A DNA stretch of 64,000 bases from Faecalibacter rhinopitheci (GTDB lineage Bacteria > Bacteroidota > Bacteroidia > Flavobacteriales > Weeksellaceae). Position numbers and translations under genes: made by a program. The notes beneath the pieces are model-generated. The model was not told where the DNA came from. It worked only from the letters and a program-made list of their open reading frames with translations, and did no database searches. Where the stretch lies: the NCBI RefSeq assembly GCF_015234135.1, contig NZ_JADGIK010000002.1, positions 248,001-312,000 of the forward strand. The letters are read 5' to 3'. Shown in pieces: positions 9,528-18,403 of the stretch; positions within the stretch are counted from its first letter, which is position 1, and each line of letters begins with the position of its first letter.

Positions 9528-10349
9528 ATGATTTTATTGCACCAAACCAACTTTATGAAATATCCATTACCGAAAAAAACAATCATAATTCCCTTATTTT
9601 TAACTTCTTTAATATGGATTATTTTCTTAATTGAAAATAATAATTTAGGATTAAGAGATTGTTATGGAGTTATACCTAGAACCTTTTACGGATTAAAAGG
9701 AATCTTATTTTCACCACTATTTCATTCAGGTTGGTCTCATATCATAAGTAATACTTTTCCCTTATTATTCCTAAGTTTTCTTACACTTTTAATGTACGAG
9801 CGATTAGGTTATTATGTAATAGGTTTTGGTTGGATTCTATCGGGTATATTATTGTGGTTGATAGGTAATCCTACTTTTTTGGACGATAGTTTGGGTTGTC
9901 ATATTGGTGCAAGTGGTATAATTTATATGTTAGCTTCATTTTTATTACTAAGTGGAATAATAAGAAAAGAAAGAGGATTAATGGCTATTTCTGGTATCGT
10001 AATTCTTTTATACGGTGGAATGTTTTGGGGTGTAATTCCAGAAGAATTTTTACCTTCTTCCGGTACTGGAAAAAATTCTATTTCTTGGGAAGGACATTTA
10101 AGCGGCTTAGCTGTTGGTATTTTCTTCGCATTTTTATTTAGAAATGTAGGTCCACAAAAACAGAAACCATATTGGGAAAATGAAAATTATTATGATCCTC
10201 GGGAAGAGGAATTATGGCAACGCTATTTAGATATTACTCATCCAAAAATTGATCAAGACACCGTGCAAGAAATTAGCTTGAAAGAGGGAGAATATCAGCT
10301 TAATGATGAGAAAGATGAGTCAATTATCAATAAAAATAATAAAGCTTAA
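9528..10349 (+). CDS. Rhomboid family intramembrane serine protease
   Basis: 273 residues with about six hydrophobic helices and a charged C-terminal tail. The catalytic serine lies in HIGASGIIY (Ser at about 129) and the histidine in EGHLSGLAVG (about 190), which together form the rhomboid dyad. LFHSGWSHIISNT supplies the usual histidines and Asn of the second helix. It should cleave membrane proteins within or near the bilayer. A second in-frame ATG at 9555 (MKYPLPKK) would also give a good protein and may be the true start. The gene follows the ATP-grasp gene by 35 bases and may share its transcript. Confidence 0.9.
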   Translation: MILLHQTNFMKYPLPKKTIIIPLFLTSLIWIIFLIENNNLGLRDCYGVIPRTFYGLKGILFSPLFHSGWSHIISNTFPLLFLSFLTLLMYERLGYYVIGFGWILSGILLWLIGNPTFLDDSLGCHIGASGIIYMLASFLLLSGIIRKERGLMAISGIVILLYGGMFWGVIPEEFLPSSGTGKNSISWEGHLSGLAVGIFFAFLFRNVGPQKQKPYWENENYYDPREEELWQRYLDITHPKIDQDTVQEISLKEGEYQLNDEKDESIINKNNKA

Positions 10350-10369
10350 AAGTTATATTAACTGTAAAC

Positions 10370-10783
10370 TTATCTTTTTTTGTACAATAGAAAATCTAAT
10401 TTTTTAATCTCAACAGGTGTATTGCTTGGTTTAAAAATTTTAGTTCTAAGTGTATCTTTACCTTCTATAAATAGATACATAATTGTAGGTAAATCATTTT
10501 TTGTGACTTGATCTAGTTTTTCAATATTTTGAATGGTTTCATGAACATTGAGTTTACTAATTTCATACTCAATCTCATTTTTTTGTATAACAGGCAGATC
10601 TAAAATCAAAAGCTGATTTTTTTTGATTTGTTTCTTTAACAATCCTTTATCATATTCTATAACTAAGTATCCGTCTTTGGTCTGCATATATCTAATTACT
10701 TTATACGATTTTTGATAATCATCCATAAAACCAAAAATAGTTGCTCCTATCAAAAAAATATTTATTAAAACATTCATATTCAT
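10370..10783 (-). CDS. Unknown protein with an N-terminal membrane anchor
   Basis: A 137-residue protein that starts with a hydrophobic segment (VLINIFLIGATIFGF) acting as an anchor or uncleaved signal. A charged, Lys-rich domain follows, which looks like mixed alpha/beta. The start is taken at the ATG at 10783 because a TACATTTG promoter box occupies 10796-10803 on the minus strand and would exclude the longer TTG start; another ATG two codons on is equally possible. It is convergent with the rhomboid gene. I do not recognise a family. Confidence 0.6.
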   Translation of the reverse strand: MNMNVLINIFLIGATIFGFMDDYQKSYKVIRYMQTKDGYLVIEYDKGLLKKQIKKNQLLILDLPVIQKNEIEYEISKLNVHETIQNIEKLDQVTKNDLPTIMYLFIEGKDTLRTKIFKPSNTPVEIKKLDFLLYKKR

Positions 10784-10795
10784 TGCATTAAAACA

Positions 10796-10803
10796 CAAAT
10801 GTA
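10796..10803 (-). promoter_or_regulatory. -7 box for the unknown anchored protein
   Basis: On the minus strand TACATTTG matches TAnnTTTG, 12 bases before the ATG at 10783. It is used here to place the start. Confidence 0.45.
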
Positions 10804-10855
10804 ATTATATTAACATGGAATATAAATACCTAGAAATGAGTAAATTTTTTATATA

Positions 10856-10895
10856 AAAAAAGACATCATAAATTATGATGTCTTTTTATTTTTTT
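10856..10895 (-). terminator. Terminator after ybaB
   Basis: AAAGACATCATAAATTATGATGTCTTT is a perfect hairpin with A/T runs on both sides. It ends the obg-ybaB transcript. Confidence 0.85.
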
Positions 10896-10907
10896 TAAAT
10901 AGCTGGA

Positions 10908-11228
10908 TTAAAAAGGCATTCCAGGAATATTAGGTAAATTTTCTTGAGCAGTTTTCTTAGCACGATCAATTGCTTCAGTTTTTACTTGCTCTAAAGCTTT
11001 ATTCAATGTCATTACTAACATATCTTCTATTTGCTCTTTATCCATCCCCTCAGCTAATACAATATCTTTAACAGTAGCTAATTTAGACATTGTAATTTTT
11101 ACTGTTCCATCATTAGATGTAGTTGTGAATGTTTCGTTTTCTAACTCATCTTTTAAACCAGAAAATTTTTCTTTAAATGAGCTAACTTTACCCATCATAT
11201 CCATGATGTTCCCGAAGTTTCCAAACAT
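10908..11228 (-). CDS. YbaB/EbfC family nucleoid-associated protein
   Basis: 106 residues with the family pattern: a Gly/Met-rich start (MFGNFGNIMDMMGK), a central beta region (GTVKITMSKLATVKDI), then LEQVKTEAIDRAKK and a Pro-Gly-Met-Pro-Phe C-terminus. YbaB forms homodimers that bind DNA and associate with the nucleoid. In many bacteria the gene sits next to recR or dnaX; here it follows obg with a 19-base gap, in the same direction, so the two are probably cotranscribed. Confidence 0.88.
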   Translation of the reverse strand: MFGNFGNIMDMMGKVSSFKEKFSGLKDELENETFTTTSNDGTVKITMSKLATVKDIVLAEGMDKEQIEDMLVMTLNKALEQVKTEAIDRAKKTAQENLPNIPGMPF

Positions 11229-11247
11229 AATCTTTTTATTTTTTTAT

Positions 11248-12234
11248 TTAGTCAATTAATTTACTCCACAATAAATCTTTCAATTCCGTTAACCCTTGAT
11301 TGGCTACAGAAGAGATAAATACAGCTTCGATATCTTTTGGTAATTGAGTTTTTATTTCAGCTTTCAATTCATCATCTAACATGTCAGATTTAGTAATTGC
11401 TAAAACTTTGGCTTTATCTAAAAGTTCAGGATTATATTTACGTAATTCATTTAATAAAATTTCGTATTCTTTAGCGTAATCTTCTGCATCTGCCGGAACC
11501 ATAAAAAGTAGGGTAGAATTACGTTCTATATGACGCAAAAAACGGTGTCCTAAACCTTTACCTTCTGCTGCTCCCTCAATAATTCCAGGAATATCTGCCA
11601 TAATAAATGACTGATGATTACGGTATTCTACGATACCTAAGTTAGGAGTTAATGTTGTGAAAGCATAATCCGCAATTTTTGGTTTAGCAGCTGATAATAC
11701 AGATAATAATGTTGATTTCCCTGCATTAGGAAATCCAACTAAACCTACATCTGCTAATACTTTTAATTCTAAAGAAATCCAACCTTCTTCTCCTTCCAAA
11801 CCTGGTTGAGCATAACGTGGCGTTTGGCGAGTTGCAGAACGGAAATGCCAGTTTCCTAAACCTCCTTTACCTCCTTTTTTTATAAAAATTTCCTGTCCAT
11901 CATGTGTAATTTCTCCAATGATTTCTCCATCTTCATCACGAGCAATTACACCAATCGGAACATTTAAGATAATATCTTCTCCATCCCAACCTGTAGAACG
12001 AGATTTACCTCCACGACCTCCATGTTGTGCACGGAAGTGTTTTTTAAATTTGTATTCCAATAAAGTCCAAAGATTTGAATTTCCTCTCAATATGATGTGC
12101 CCTCCACGACCACCATCTCCACCATCTGGACCTCCTTTATCGATATATTTTTCGCGATGCAAACTTGCTGAACCCGCTCCACCGTGTCCACTTTTACAAT
12201 GAATTTTTACGTAGTCAACAAAATTTGATTGCAT
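11248..12234 (-). CDS. obg: GTPase Obg
   Basis: 328 residues: the glycine-rich Obg fold (residues 1-155, with many GG pairs such as [13 protein letters not shown]) followed by a G domain. G1 is GFPNAGKS at about 165, G3 is DIPG, and G4 is TKSD. There is no long C-terminal extension, as is usual in Bacteroidota. Obg binds the 50S subunit and couples ribosome assembly to growth and the stringent response. In flavobacteria obg commonly follows hpt and adk; here pyrD on the opposite strand lies between them. Confidence 0.96.
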   Translation of the reverse strand: MQSNFVDYVKIHCKSGHGGAGSASLHREKYIDKGGPDGGDGGRGGHIILRGNSNLWTLLEYKFKKHFRAQHGGRGGKSRSTGWDGEDIILNVPIGVIARDEDGEIIGEITHDGQEIFIKKGGKGGLGNWHFRSATRQTPRYAQPGLEGEEGWISLELKVLADVGLVGFPNAGKSTLLSVLSAAKPKIADYAFTTLTPNLGIVEYRNHQSFIMADIPGIIEGAAEGKGLGHRFLRHIERNSTLLFMVPADAEDYAKEYEILLNELRKYNPELLDKAKVLAITKSDMLDDELKAEIKTQLPKDIEAVFISSVANQGLTELKDLLWSKLID

Positions 12235-12317
12235 AATTCTTCTTTATTTAATAATTAGTCTGCAAAAATACGACTTCTTACCTTTATATTAAAATCGAAT
12301 ATTGGATAAACATTACT

Positions 12318-12325
12318 TATTTTTG
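12318..12325 (+). promoter_or_regulatory. -7 box for pyrD
   Basis: TATTTTTG matches TAnnTTTG and lies four bases before the pyrD ATG, giving a very short leader. A TTG occurs only 13 bases upstream of it, which is short for a -33 box. Confidence 0.45.
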
Positions 12326-12329
12326 CTAA

Positions 12330-13358
12330 ATGTACAAGCACGTAAAAAATATTCTTTTCCAGTTACAACCTGAAGATGCTCATCATTTTGTAACTCGTCA
12401 ATTAAAAAATTACGCCAATTTCCCTGGTATTGATAAATTATTACAAAAAAAATATTCTATAAACCATCCTTCTTTAGAACGTGAAGTGTTTGGTATTAAG
12501 TTTAAAAATCCTGTTGGATTAGCCGCAGGTTTTGATAAAAATGGTGAATATATCCAGGAATTAAGCCGTTTTGGTTTTGGTTTTATAGAAATTGGAACTG
12601 TCACTCCAAAGCCACAACCTGGTAATGAATTGCCAAGAATGTTTCGTTTAGTAGAAGATGAAGCTATTATAAATCGTATGGGATTTAATAATAAAGGTGC
12701 TGAATATGCTGTAAAACAAATCAGAAAATTACAACATCGCGAGCGTTATATAATTGGTGGTAATATTGGTAAAAATAAAAACACACCAAACGAAGATGCT
12801 ACGAATGATTATGTATATTGTTTTAATATGCTTTTTGATGAGGTAGACTACTTCGTAGTAAATGTGAGTTCACCAAATACTCCAAATCTGCGAGAATTAC
12901 AAGAAAAAGAACCATTAATGGATTTGTTATATACTTTACAAAGACATAATGGAATCAAAGAAAACCCTAAGCCAATTTTATTAAAAATAGCACCTGATTT
13001 AACAAACGAACAATTAGATGATATTATTGAAATTGTGACTGAAACTAAAATTGCTGGGATAATCGCTACAAATACTACAATCTCTCGTGAGGGCCTTCAA
13101 TCAGACCCAATGATTGTACAAGAAATGGGAGGTGTAAGTGGAAAACCTTTAAAACAAAGATCAACTGAAGTAATAAAATATCTTTCTAACAAATCAAATA
13201 AGGCTTTTCCTATTATTGGTGTAGGTGGAATTCACTCACCTGAAGATGCTGTAGAAAAATTAGATGCTGGTGCAAGTTTAATTCAAATTTATACGGGGTT
13301 CATCTATGAAGGCCCCGGATTAGCAAAAGAAATTTGTGAAAAATTAATTCAATACTAG
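12330..13358 (+). CDS. pyrD: Dihydroorotate dehydrogenase (quinone), class 2
   Basis: 342 residues. This membrane-associated FMN enzyme oxidises dihydroorotate to orotate in pyrimidine synthesis and passes electrons to quinone. Class 2 features are present: an N-terminal helical quinone-binding extension (residues 1-40), then [13 protein letters not shown] for [17 protein letters not shown] with the catalytic Ser of the quinone type, KIAPDLT, and [11 protein letters not shown] with the FMN phosphate site. Length is normal. It is transcribed away from obg and towards adk and stands alone between them. A shared hairpin separates it from adk. Confidence 0.96.
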   Translation: MYKHVKNILFQLQPEDAHHFVTRQLKNYANFPGIDKLLQKKYSINHPSLEREVFGIKFKNPVGLAAGFDKNGEYIQELSRFGFGFIEIGTVTPKPQPGNELPRMFRLVEDEAIINRMGFNNKGAEYAVKQIRKLQHRERYIIGGNIGKNKNTPNEDATNDYVYCFNMLFDEVDYFVVNVSSPNTPNLRELQEKEPLMDLLYTLQRHNGIKENPKPILLKIAPDLTNEQLDDIIEIVTETKIAGIIATNTTISREGLQSDPMIVQEMGGVSGKPLKQRSTEVIKYLSNKSNKAFPIIGVGGIHSPEDAVEKLDAGASLIQIYTGFIYEGPGLAKEICEKLIQY

Positions 13359-13375
13359 TATTGAATTTATAGATA

Positions 13376-13411
13376 AAAAAAGCCTCAACTACAGTTGAGG
13401 CTTATATTTTA
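13376..13411. terminator. Bidirectional terminator between pyrD and adk
   Basis: AAGCCTCAACTACAGTTGAGGCTT has perfect arms with A/T runs on either side, between two convergent genes. Confidence 0.85.
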
Positions 13412-13424
13412 TAAAAACTAATTT

Positions 13425-14009
13425 CTATTTAGCTTGTGCATGATCAATTGCTGCAAATAATTTTTGAGTAATTTCCTCAATAGTACCAATACCATCAATT
13501 TCTACCCATTTACCTTGCGCTTTAAAGTGTTCTGCAACTACAGCTGTTTTTTCGTAATATTCTGTAATACGGCTACGGATAATATTTTCATCCACATCAT
13601 CTGCACGACCAGAAGTTTTTCCACGTTCTAATAAACGTTTCACTAACACCTCATCTTCAACAACTAAAGCAACCGTTATTGTTACTTCTTTATTATATTT
13701 TTCGGCTAAAATCTCATCTAATTTCTGAGCTTGTGCAGTTGTTCTAGGATAACCATCAAAGATATAACCATAATCATTAGGATGTTTATCTAAATGATCA
13801 CTTAACATATTTGTAGTTACTTCATCCGGAACTAACTGCCCCTTATCCATATAAGATTGAGCTAATTTCCCTAGTTCAGTTTCATTTTTTAAATTGAAAC
13901 GAAATAAATCACCTGTTGAAATTTGTGGAGTTGAATATTTTTCTTCTAGGAATTTTGCTTGAGTTCCTTTTCCGCAACCTGGAGGTCCGAACAATACGAT
14001 GTTTAGCAT
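13425..14009 (-). CDS. adk: Adenylate kinase
   Basis: 194 residues. It catalyses ATP + AMP to 2 ADP. The P-loop GPPGCGKGT is at residues 8-16, followed by the AMP-binding region STGDLFR and FDGYPRTTAQA. The LID region is of the short form without zinc ligands (ERGKTSGRADD), which explains the length below the 214 residues of enterobacterial enzymes. The start lies six bases after the hpt stop, so the two purine genes form an operon. Confidence 0.96.
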   Translation of the reverse strand: MLNIVLFGPPGCGKGTQAKFLEEKYSTPQISTGDLFRFNLKNETELGKLAQSYMDKGQLVPDEVTTNMLSDHLDKHPNDYGYIFDGYPRTTAQAQKLDEILAEKYNKEVTITVALVVEDEVLVKRLLERGKTSGRADDVDENIIRSRITEYYEKTAVVAEHFKAQGKWVEIDGIGTIEEITQKLFAAIDHAQAK

Positions 14010-14015
14010 TTTAAT

Positions 14016-14552
14016 TTAAGATTTTATTTGATAAATATCCGGTAAATTTCTTCCGTATCCGTCGAAATCTAATCCATATCCAACTACAAATTTATCAGGA
14101 ATAGAGATACCAACTAAATCTACTTCTAAGTCTTTTTTGTACGCGTCTGGTTTAAATAATAACGTTGCTACTTTCAAAGATTTAACTTTTTTCTCTTGTA
14201 ATATACGGTGTAATTCTACTAATGTATTACCTGTATCTACAATATCCTCTAAAATAATTACGTGGCGACCTTCCACATTCATTGGTATATCCATTTGAAT
14301 TTGGATTTTACCTGTTGATTCTGTCCCTTCGTAAGATTTTAATTTTAAGAAAGAAATTTCACAATTTCCTGGATATTGCTTTAAGAAATCGCTCATGAAC
14401 ATCACAACTCCATTTAAAACTCCGATAAAAATTGGCGTCTCATCTTTGTATTCATCATACACTTTGTTCGCCATTTCTTTAATTGCGTGCTCAATTTCTT
14501 CAAAAGCAATGTACGGTATAAATTTTTTACCGTGAATTTCTATTTCATTCAT
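14016..14552 (-). CDS. hpt: Hypoxanthine phosphoribosyltransferase
   Basis: 178 residues of the type I phosphoribosyltransferase fold. The PRPP-binding motif VIILEDIVDTGNT lies near residues 95-107. FIGVLNGVVMFMSD near 42 and the aromatic LDFDGYGRNLP near the end, which stacks on the base, are typical of hypoxanthine/guanine salvage enzymes. It precedes adk with a 6-base gap, linking base salvage to nucleotide phosphorylation. Confidence 0.93.
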   Translation of the reverse strand: MNEIEIHGKKFIPYIAFEEIEHAIKEMANKVYDEYKDETPIFIGVLNGVVMFMSDFLKQYPGNCEISFLKLKSYEGTESTGKIQIQMDIPMNVEGRHVIILEDIVDTGNTLVELHRILQEKKVKSLKVATLLFKPDAYKKDLEVDLVGISIPDKFVVGYGLDFDGYGRNLPDIYQIKS

Positions 14553-14610
14553 TTTTTAAGATATTCAAATATACTATTTTGGATAAAAGTTTCAAAATTT
14601 TCGAAACAAA

Positions 14611-15972
14611 TTAAATTGTCATTGAAAAAAGTCTAGTCTCTGGTTCATTTTCCAACATTCGCAAATCAAAAGACATGCAAACATTACGAACATAAGGGCG
14701 ACCTTCCTCTTTTACTTCAATTCCGTTTTCATTGATGATAATTAAACCATCATCTTCTATTCCCTTCAGCATCGATATGACATTATCGATTCCGTTAAAT
14801 TTCAAATTATCATCTTCCCATGAAGTCTTTAAATTACACATCAAATTCAGAATATGATGACGTATAATTAAATCCTCCTCTGTTAAGATATGTCCTTTAT
14901 AAACAGATAATTCTCCTTTATTAATCGAAGCTTCATATTCTTCTACAGTTTTCTCATTTTGTGCAAAACTATACCAAGAATCACTAATTGATGAAACTCC
15001 TAGCCCAATCATTACTTGTGTTTTTGATGAAGAATACCCCATAAAATTACGATGTAATGATTTTTGTACCATTGATTGATACATTGTATCATGTTCTAAA
15101 GCAAAGTGATCCATTCCAATTTCGAAATAATCCATATCTTCAAACATTTTCTTTCCCGTTTCGTACAATTTGCGCTTTAATTTTGGAGAAGGTAAATCTT
15201 CTTCCAAATAACCACGTTGTCCTACTCCTTTTATCCACGGTACGTGGGCATAACTGTAAAAAGAAATTCGATCAGGATTTAGTTCTTTTGTTTTGTTAAT
15301 CGTTTCAACCATACCAGCTAAGGTTTGGTGAGGCAATCCAAAAACTAAATCATGAGAAATTGATGTGTAACCAATTTCACGAGCTTCTTCTGTTGCTCTT
15401 TTTACATTTTGAAAAGGTTGAATACGATTAATAGCATGTTGTACTTTTAAATCATAATCTTGTACACCATAAGAAACACGACGAAAACCTATATCAAATA
15501 AAACTTGTAAATGTTCTTTCGTTGTATTATTAGGATGTCCTTCTAAACTAAATTCATGTCCCTGTGCAACGATAGATGTATTAATAATTCCTTCTAATAA
15601 TCTTCTTAAATTCTCTGGTGAGAAAAATGTAGGAGTTCCTCCTCCTAAATGAATTTCCTTAATAACAGGTTTGGATGGCATGATATCCAAATAGATTTGC
15701 CATTCTTTCAGTACTGTTGTAACATAAGGTTCTTCTACACTATGTTGTTTTGTTATTCGTTTATTACATGCACAAAAAGTACATAACGACTCACAAAACG
15801 GTAAATGGATATATATTGAGATTCCTTCAGACGTATTACTTTCAATAAATGATTGTTGAAAAGTCTCTATCCATTTTTGCTTCCTAAACCCTGCTTCATC
15901 CCAATATGGTACCGTAGGGTAACTGGTATAGCGAGGTCCAGGTATATTATATTTCTGAATTAGATTGTTCAT
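14611..15972 (-). CDS. hemN: Oxygen-independent coproporphyrinogen III oxidase
   Basis: 453 residues. This radical-SAM enzyme decarboxylates coproporphyrinogen III during anaerobic haem synthesis. The N-terminus PGPRYTSYPTVPYW is characteristic of true HemN. The [4Fe-4S] cysteines lie at C60, C64 and C67 in FCESLCTFC, followed by CNKRI and the SAM-binding GGGTPTFF. The C-terminal HemN domain (VKEEGRPYVRNVCMSFD) is present, which separates it from HemW. I take the ATG at 15972 rather than a GTG five codons upstream, because the family starts just before PGPRYTSYPT. It is monocistronic. Confidence 0.93.
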   Translation of the reverse strand: MNNLIQKYNIPGPRYTSYPTVPYWDEAGFRKQKWIETFQQSFIESNTSEGISIYIHLPFCESLCTFCACNKRITKQHSVEEPYVTTVLKEWQIYLDIMPSKPVIKEIHLGGGTPTFFSPENLRRLLEGIINTSIVAQGHEFSLEGHPNNTTKEHLQVLFDIGFRRVSYGVQDYDLKVQHAINRIQPFQNVKRATEEAREIGYTSISHDLVFGLPHQTLAGMVETINKTKELNPDRISFYSYAHVPWIKGVGQRGYLEEDLPSPKLKRKLYETGKKMFEDMDYFEIGMDHFALEHDTMYQSMVQKSLHRNFMGYSSSKTQVMIGLGVSSISDSWYSFAQNEKTVEEYEASINKGELSVYKGHILTEEDLIIRHHILNLMCNLKTSWEDDNLKFNGIDNVISMLKGIEDDGLIIINENGIEVKEEGRPYVRNVCMSFDLRMLENEPETRLFSMTI

Positions 15973-16068
15973 AAGATATAAATCCACACAAACTGAGTTT
16001 AAATAAATTTCTCAATGCTCGAAAAAAAATTCAAACATTGAGATAAATTATAAATATTTTATTTTTAA

Positions 16069-16878
16069 TTAGATAACAGCTTGTCTAACTCGAACAAGTT
16101 TTTCTAATAATCCTTCTAACAAATCTAATTGAAGCATATTTGCTCCATCACTTTTTGCATTTTTAGGGTCTGGATGAGTTTCAATAAATAAACCATCAGC
16201 ACCTACAGCAATACCTGCTTTAGCAATTGTTTCTATCAATTCTGGTTTTCCACCTGTTACACCAGATGCTTGATTTGGTTGCTGTAAAGAGTGTGTAACA
16301 TCTAAAATTACAGGCGCATAGTTTTGCATTACTGGAATTCCGCGGTAATCTACCACTAAATCTCCATAGCCTAACATTGTTCCACGCTCTATGATTACTA
16401 CATTATTATTACCTGAATCAGTTACTTTCTGAACTGGAAATTGCATTGCTTCTGGTGAAAGAAACTGTCCTTTTTTCAAGGAAACGTGTTTTCCAGTTTT
16501 AGCAGCTGCTACAACCAAATCAGTTTGACGAACTAAGAATGCAGGAATTTGTAAAACATCAACATACGCTGCAGCCATTTCGGCATGAAAAGGTTCATGA
16601 ATATCAGTTGTCGTTGGAACATCAAAAGTTTCACTTACTTTACGTAATATTTTTAAGGCTTTCTCATCTCCAATTCCTGTAAAACTATCAATACGAGAAC
16701 GATTTGCTTTCTTGAAAGAACCTTTAAAAATATAAGGAATATTCAATTTATCTGTAATTGTAATTACTCGTTCTGCGATTTGCATAGCCATTTCTTCACT
16801 CTCTATCGCGCAAGGACCTGCGATCAAAAAGAAATTTGAAGAATCTTTATGTTTGATATTTGATAGGTGCTTAATCAT
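16069..16878 (-). CDS. kdsA: 3-deoxy-8-phosphooctulonate synthase
   Basis: 269 residues. It condenses phosphoenolpyruvate with arabinose 5-phosphate to make KDO 8-phosphate, the precursor of the lipopolysaccharide inner-core sugar. FLIAGPCAIES near residue 17, FKGSFKKANRSR, TDIHEP, KKGQFLSPEA, RGTMLGYGDLVVD and DVTHSLQQP follow the family order, with an ETHPDP near the end. The length matches family members. A minus-strand TAACTTTG box at 16893-16900 lies 14 bases before the ATG. Confidence 0.95.
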   Translation of the reverse strand: MIKHLSNIKHKDSSNFFLIAGPCAIESEEMAMQIAERVITITDKLNIPYIFKGSFKKANRSRIDSFTGIGDEKALKILRKVSETFDVPTTTDIHEPFHAEMAAAYVDVLQIPAFLVRQTDLVVAAAKTGKHVSLKKGQFLSPEAMQFPVQKVTDSGNNNVVIIERGTMLGYGDLVVDYRGIPVMQNYAPVILDVTHSLQQPNQASGVTGGKPELIETIAKAGIAVGADGLFIETHPDPKNAKSDGANMLQLDLLEGLLEKLVRVRQAVI

Positions 16879-16892
16879 CTTGCAAATTTACA

Positions 16893-16900
16893 CAAAGTTA
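16893..16900 (-). promoter_or_regulatory. -7 box for kdsA
   Basis: TAACTTTG on the minus strand matches TAnnTTTG, 14 bases before the kdsA start. No convincing -33 box is seen. Confidence 0.45.
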
Positions 16901-16914
16901 TCGACTATTTTTTA

Positions 16915-16922
16915 TAATTTTG
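16915..16922 (+). promoter_or_regulatory. -7 box for the small membrane protein
   Basis: TAATTTTG matches TAnnTTTG, 31 bases before the ATG at 16954. It is back to back with the kdsA box in the same intergenic space. Confidence 0.4.
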
Positions 16923-16953
16923 CCTATACTTTATCATTCTTATTTATCTTATT

Positions 16954-17187
16954 ATGGATTTATTATCTAACATTAGCATAGCCGATATTTTTGGCTATAT
17001 GGCTTCTGTGTTTATAGTAATGGCCTTCTTTTTTTCGGACATTACTAAAATTAGAATTATCAATGCAATTGGTTGCGTTTGTTTTGTCATTTACGCATCA
17101 ATGATTGATGCATGGCCAGTTTTAATTCCTAATGCAATTTTATTTTTAGTTCAATTTTATTACATTACTTTTAAAAAAGGAAAATAA
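16954..17187 (+). CDS. Small membrane protein, YgjV-like, unknown function
   Basis: 77 residues with three hydrophobic segments (FGYMASVFIVMAFFF, NAIGCVCFVIYASMI, VLIPNAILFLVQFYYI) and a basic C-terminus. The pattern of short helices with an FFFSDITKIRIIN linker resembles small inner-membrane proteins of the YgjV type. The role is unknown. The gene ends 12 bases before the glycosyltransferase start, so they are likely cotranscribed. Confidence 0.7.
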   Translation: MDLLSNISIADIFGYMASVFIVMAFFFSDITKIRIINAIGCVCFVIYASMIDAWPVLIPNAILFLVQFYYITFKKGK

Positions 17188-17199
17188 AACACCTTACAA

Positions 17200-18321
17200 T
17201 TGAAAATTTTAGCTGCTGTAATCAATAATATTGAAACTGATCAAAGACTAGATAAAGTATGTAACTCTTTATTAAAGTTTGGATATGATGTAGAATTAAT
17301 AGGAACAACCTTACGAGGAAAACCTATATTAAATAAACCTTATAAAACGAGTTTTATTCCCATCAAAAATCAAGAAGGCTTCAAATTATATGCAGAGTTT
17401 AATTTCAAATTATTTGTAAATCTATTGCTAAAGGCAGATAAAAACACCATTTTACTTGCAAATGATTTAGATAGTTTATTTCCTTATTACTTAGTAAGTA
17501 AAATAAAAAATCTGCCTTTAGTATTTGATAGTCACGAGATATACTCTGAACTACCTTCATTACACAATCGTCCAAACACAAAACGCGTTTGGAAAATATT
17601 AGAGAAATTTCTTTTACCAAAAATTAAATATTTTTATACCGTAAGTAATGGGTATGCAAATTGGTTTGCAAAAGAATATGGGTCTACTCCTGTTGTAGTC
17701 CGAAATGTTCCTCATTTACAAAAATTAAACAACAAAGAATCTTTTATATTTTATCCTTTACCTGAAGTTCCTCCTCATCATAAAATAGTACTTTATCAGG
17801 GAGCATTAAATATGAGTAGAGGATTAGAGTATATCATACAAGCAATGCAATATATGGACAATTGCGTATTTTGGATAGCGGGTGATGGACCTCTTAGAAA
17901 AAAAATAGAACAATTAGTTTTAGACCTTAAATTATCTCATAAAATTTATTTCTTAGGAAGTGTCTCACCTAAAGTTCTTAAGACTATAACTCCTTTAGCT
18001 GAGGTAGGAATAAGTTTAGAACAAGATTTAGGAATAAGTTATAGATATGCTTTACCCAATAAAATTTTTGATTATTTTCAGGCCAGAGTTCCTGTACTTT
18101 CTACCTATTTACCGGAAATAAAATCAATTGTTGAAAAATACCAAGTTGGGCGTGTTATTCAGCGTCATGATGCAGAACATATCGCTGAAGAGTTAACTAT
18201 TATGTTAAAGCAAGGTAAAAAGCATTATCATGATAACTTAACTACAGCTGCCCTTGCATGTTGTTGGGAAAACGAAGAACCAAAATTAAAAACAATCTTT
18301 GAACAAATACAAAAGAAATAG
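17200..18321 (+). CDS. Glycosyltransferase, GT4 (group 1) family
   Basis: 373 residues of the GT-B fold. The N-terminal acceptor domain begins MKILAAVINNIETDQRLDK. The C-terminal nucleotide-sugar domain carries YQGALNMSRGLEYII, then AGDGPLRKKIEQ, then EQDLGISYRYALPNKIFDY and VLSTYLPEI. It should transfer a sugar to a lipid or polysaccharide acceptor at the inner membrane; substrate unknown. The start codon is TTG at 17200: no ATG gives this complete N-terminus, and the first beta strand requires it. It follows the small membrane protein by 12 bases. Confidence 0.88.
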   Translation: MKILAAVINNIETDQRLDKVCNSLLKFGYDVELIGTTLRGKPILNKPYKTSFIPIKNQEGFKLYAEFNFKLFVNLLLKADKNTILLANDLDSLFPYYLVSKIKNLPLVFDSHEIYSELPSLHNRPNTKRVWKILEKFLLPKIKYFYTVSNGYANWFAKEYGSTPVVVRNVPHLQKLNNKESFIFYPLPEVPPHHKIVLYQGALNMSRGLEYIIQAMQYMDNCVFWIAGDGPLRKKIEQLVLDLKLSHKIYFLGSVSPKVLKTITPLAEVGISLEQDLGISYRYALPNKIFDYFQARVPVLSTYLPEIKSIVEKYQVGRVIQRHDAEHIAEELTIMLKQGKKHYHDNLTTAALACCWENEEPKLKTIFEQIQKK

Positions 18322-18343
18322 TTCCATTATATCTTATATAGAA

Positions 18344-18385
18344 TAAAAAAAAGAGCTTAGTTTAGTAACTAAGCTCTTTTTTTAT
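18344..18385. terminator. Bidirectional terminator, glycosyltransferase / ftsE-like
   Basis: AAAGAGCTTAGTTTAGTAACTAAGCTCTTT is a long hairpin with A and T runs on its two sides, between convergent genes. Confidence 0.9.
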
Positions 18386-18403
18386 ATAATTATAATCTTT
18401 TAA

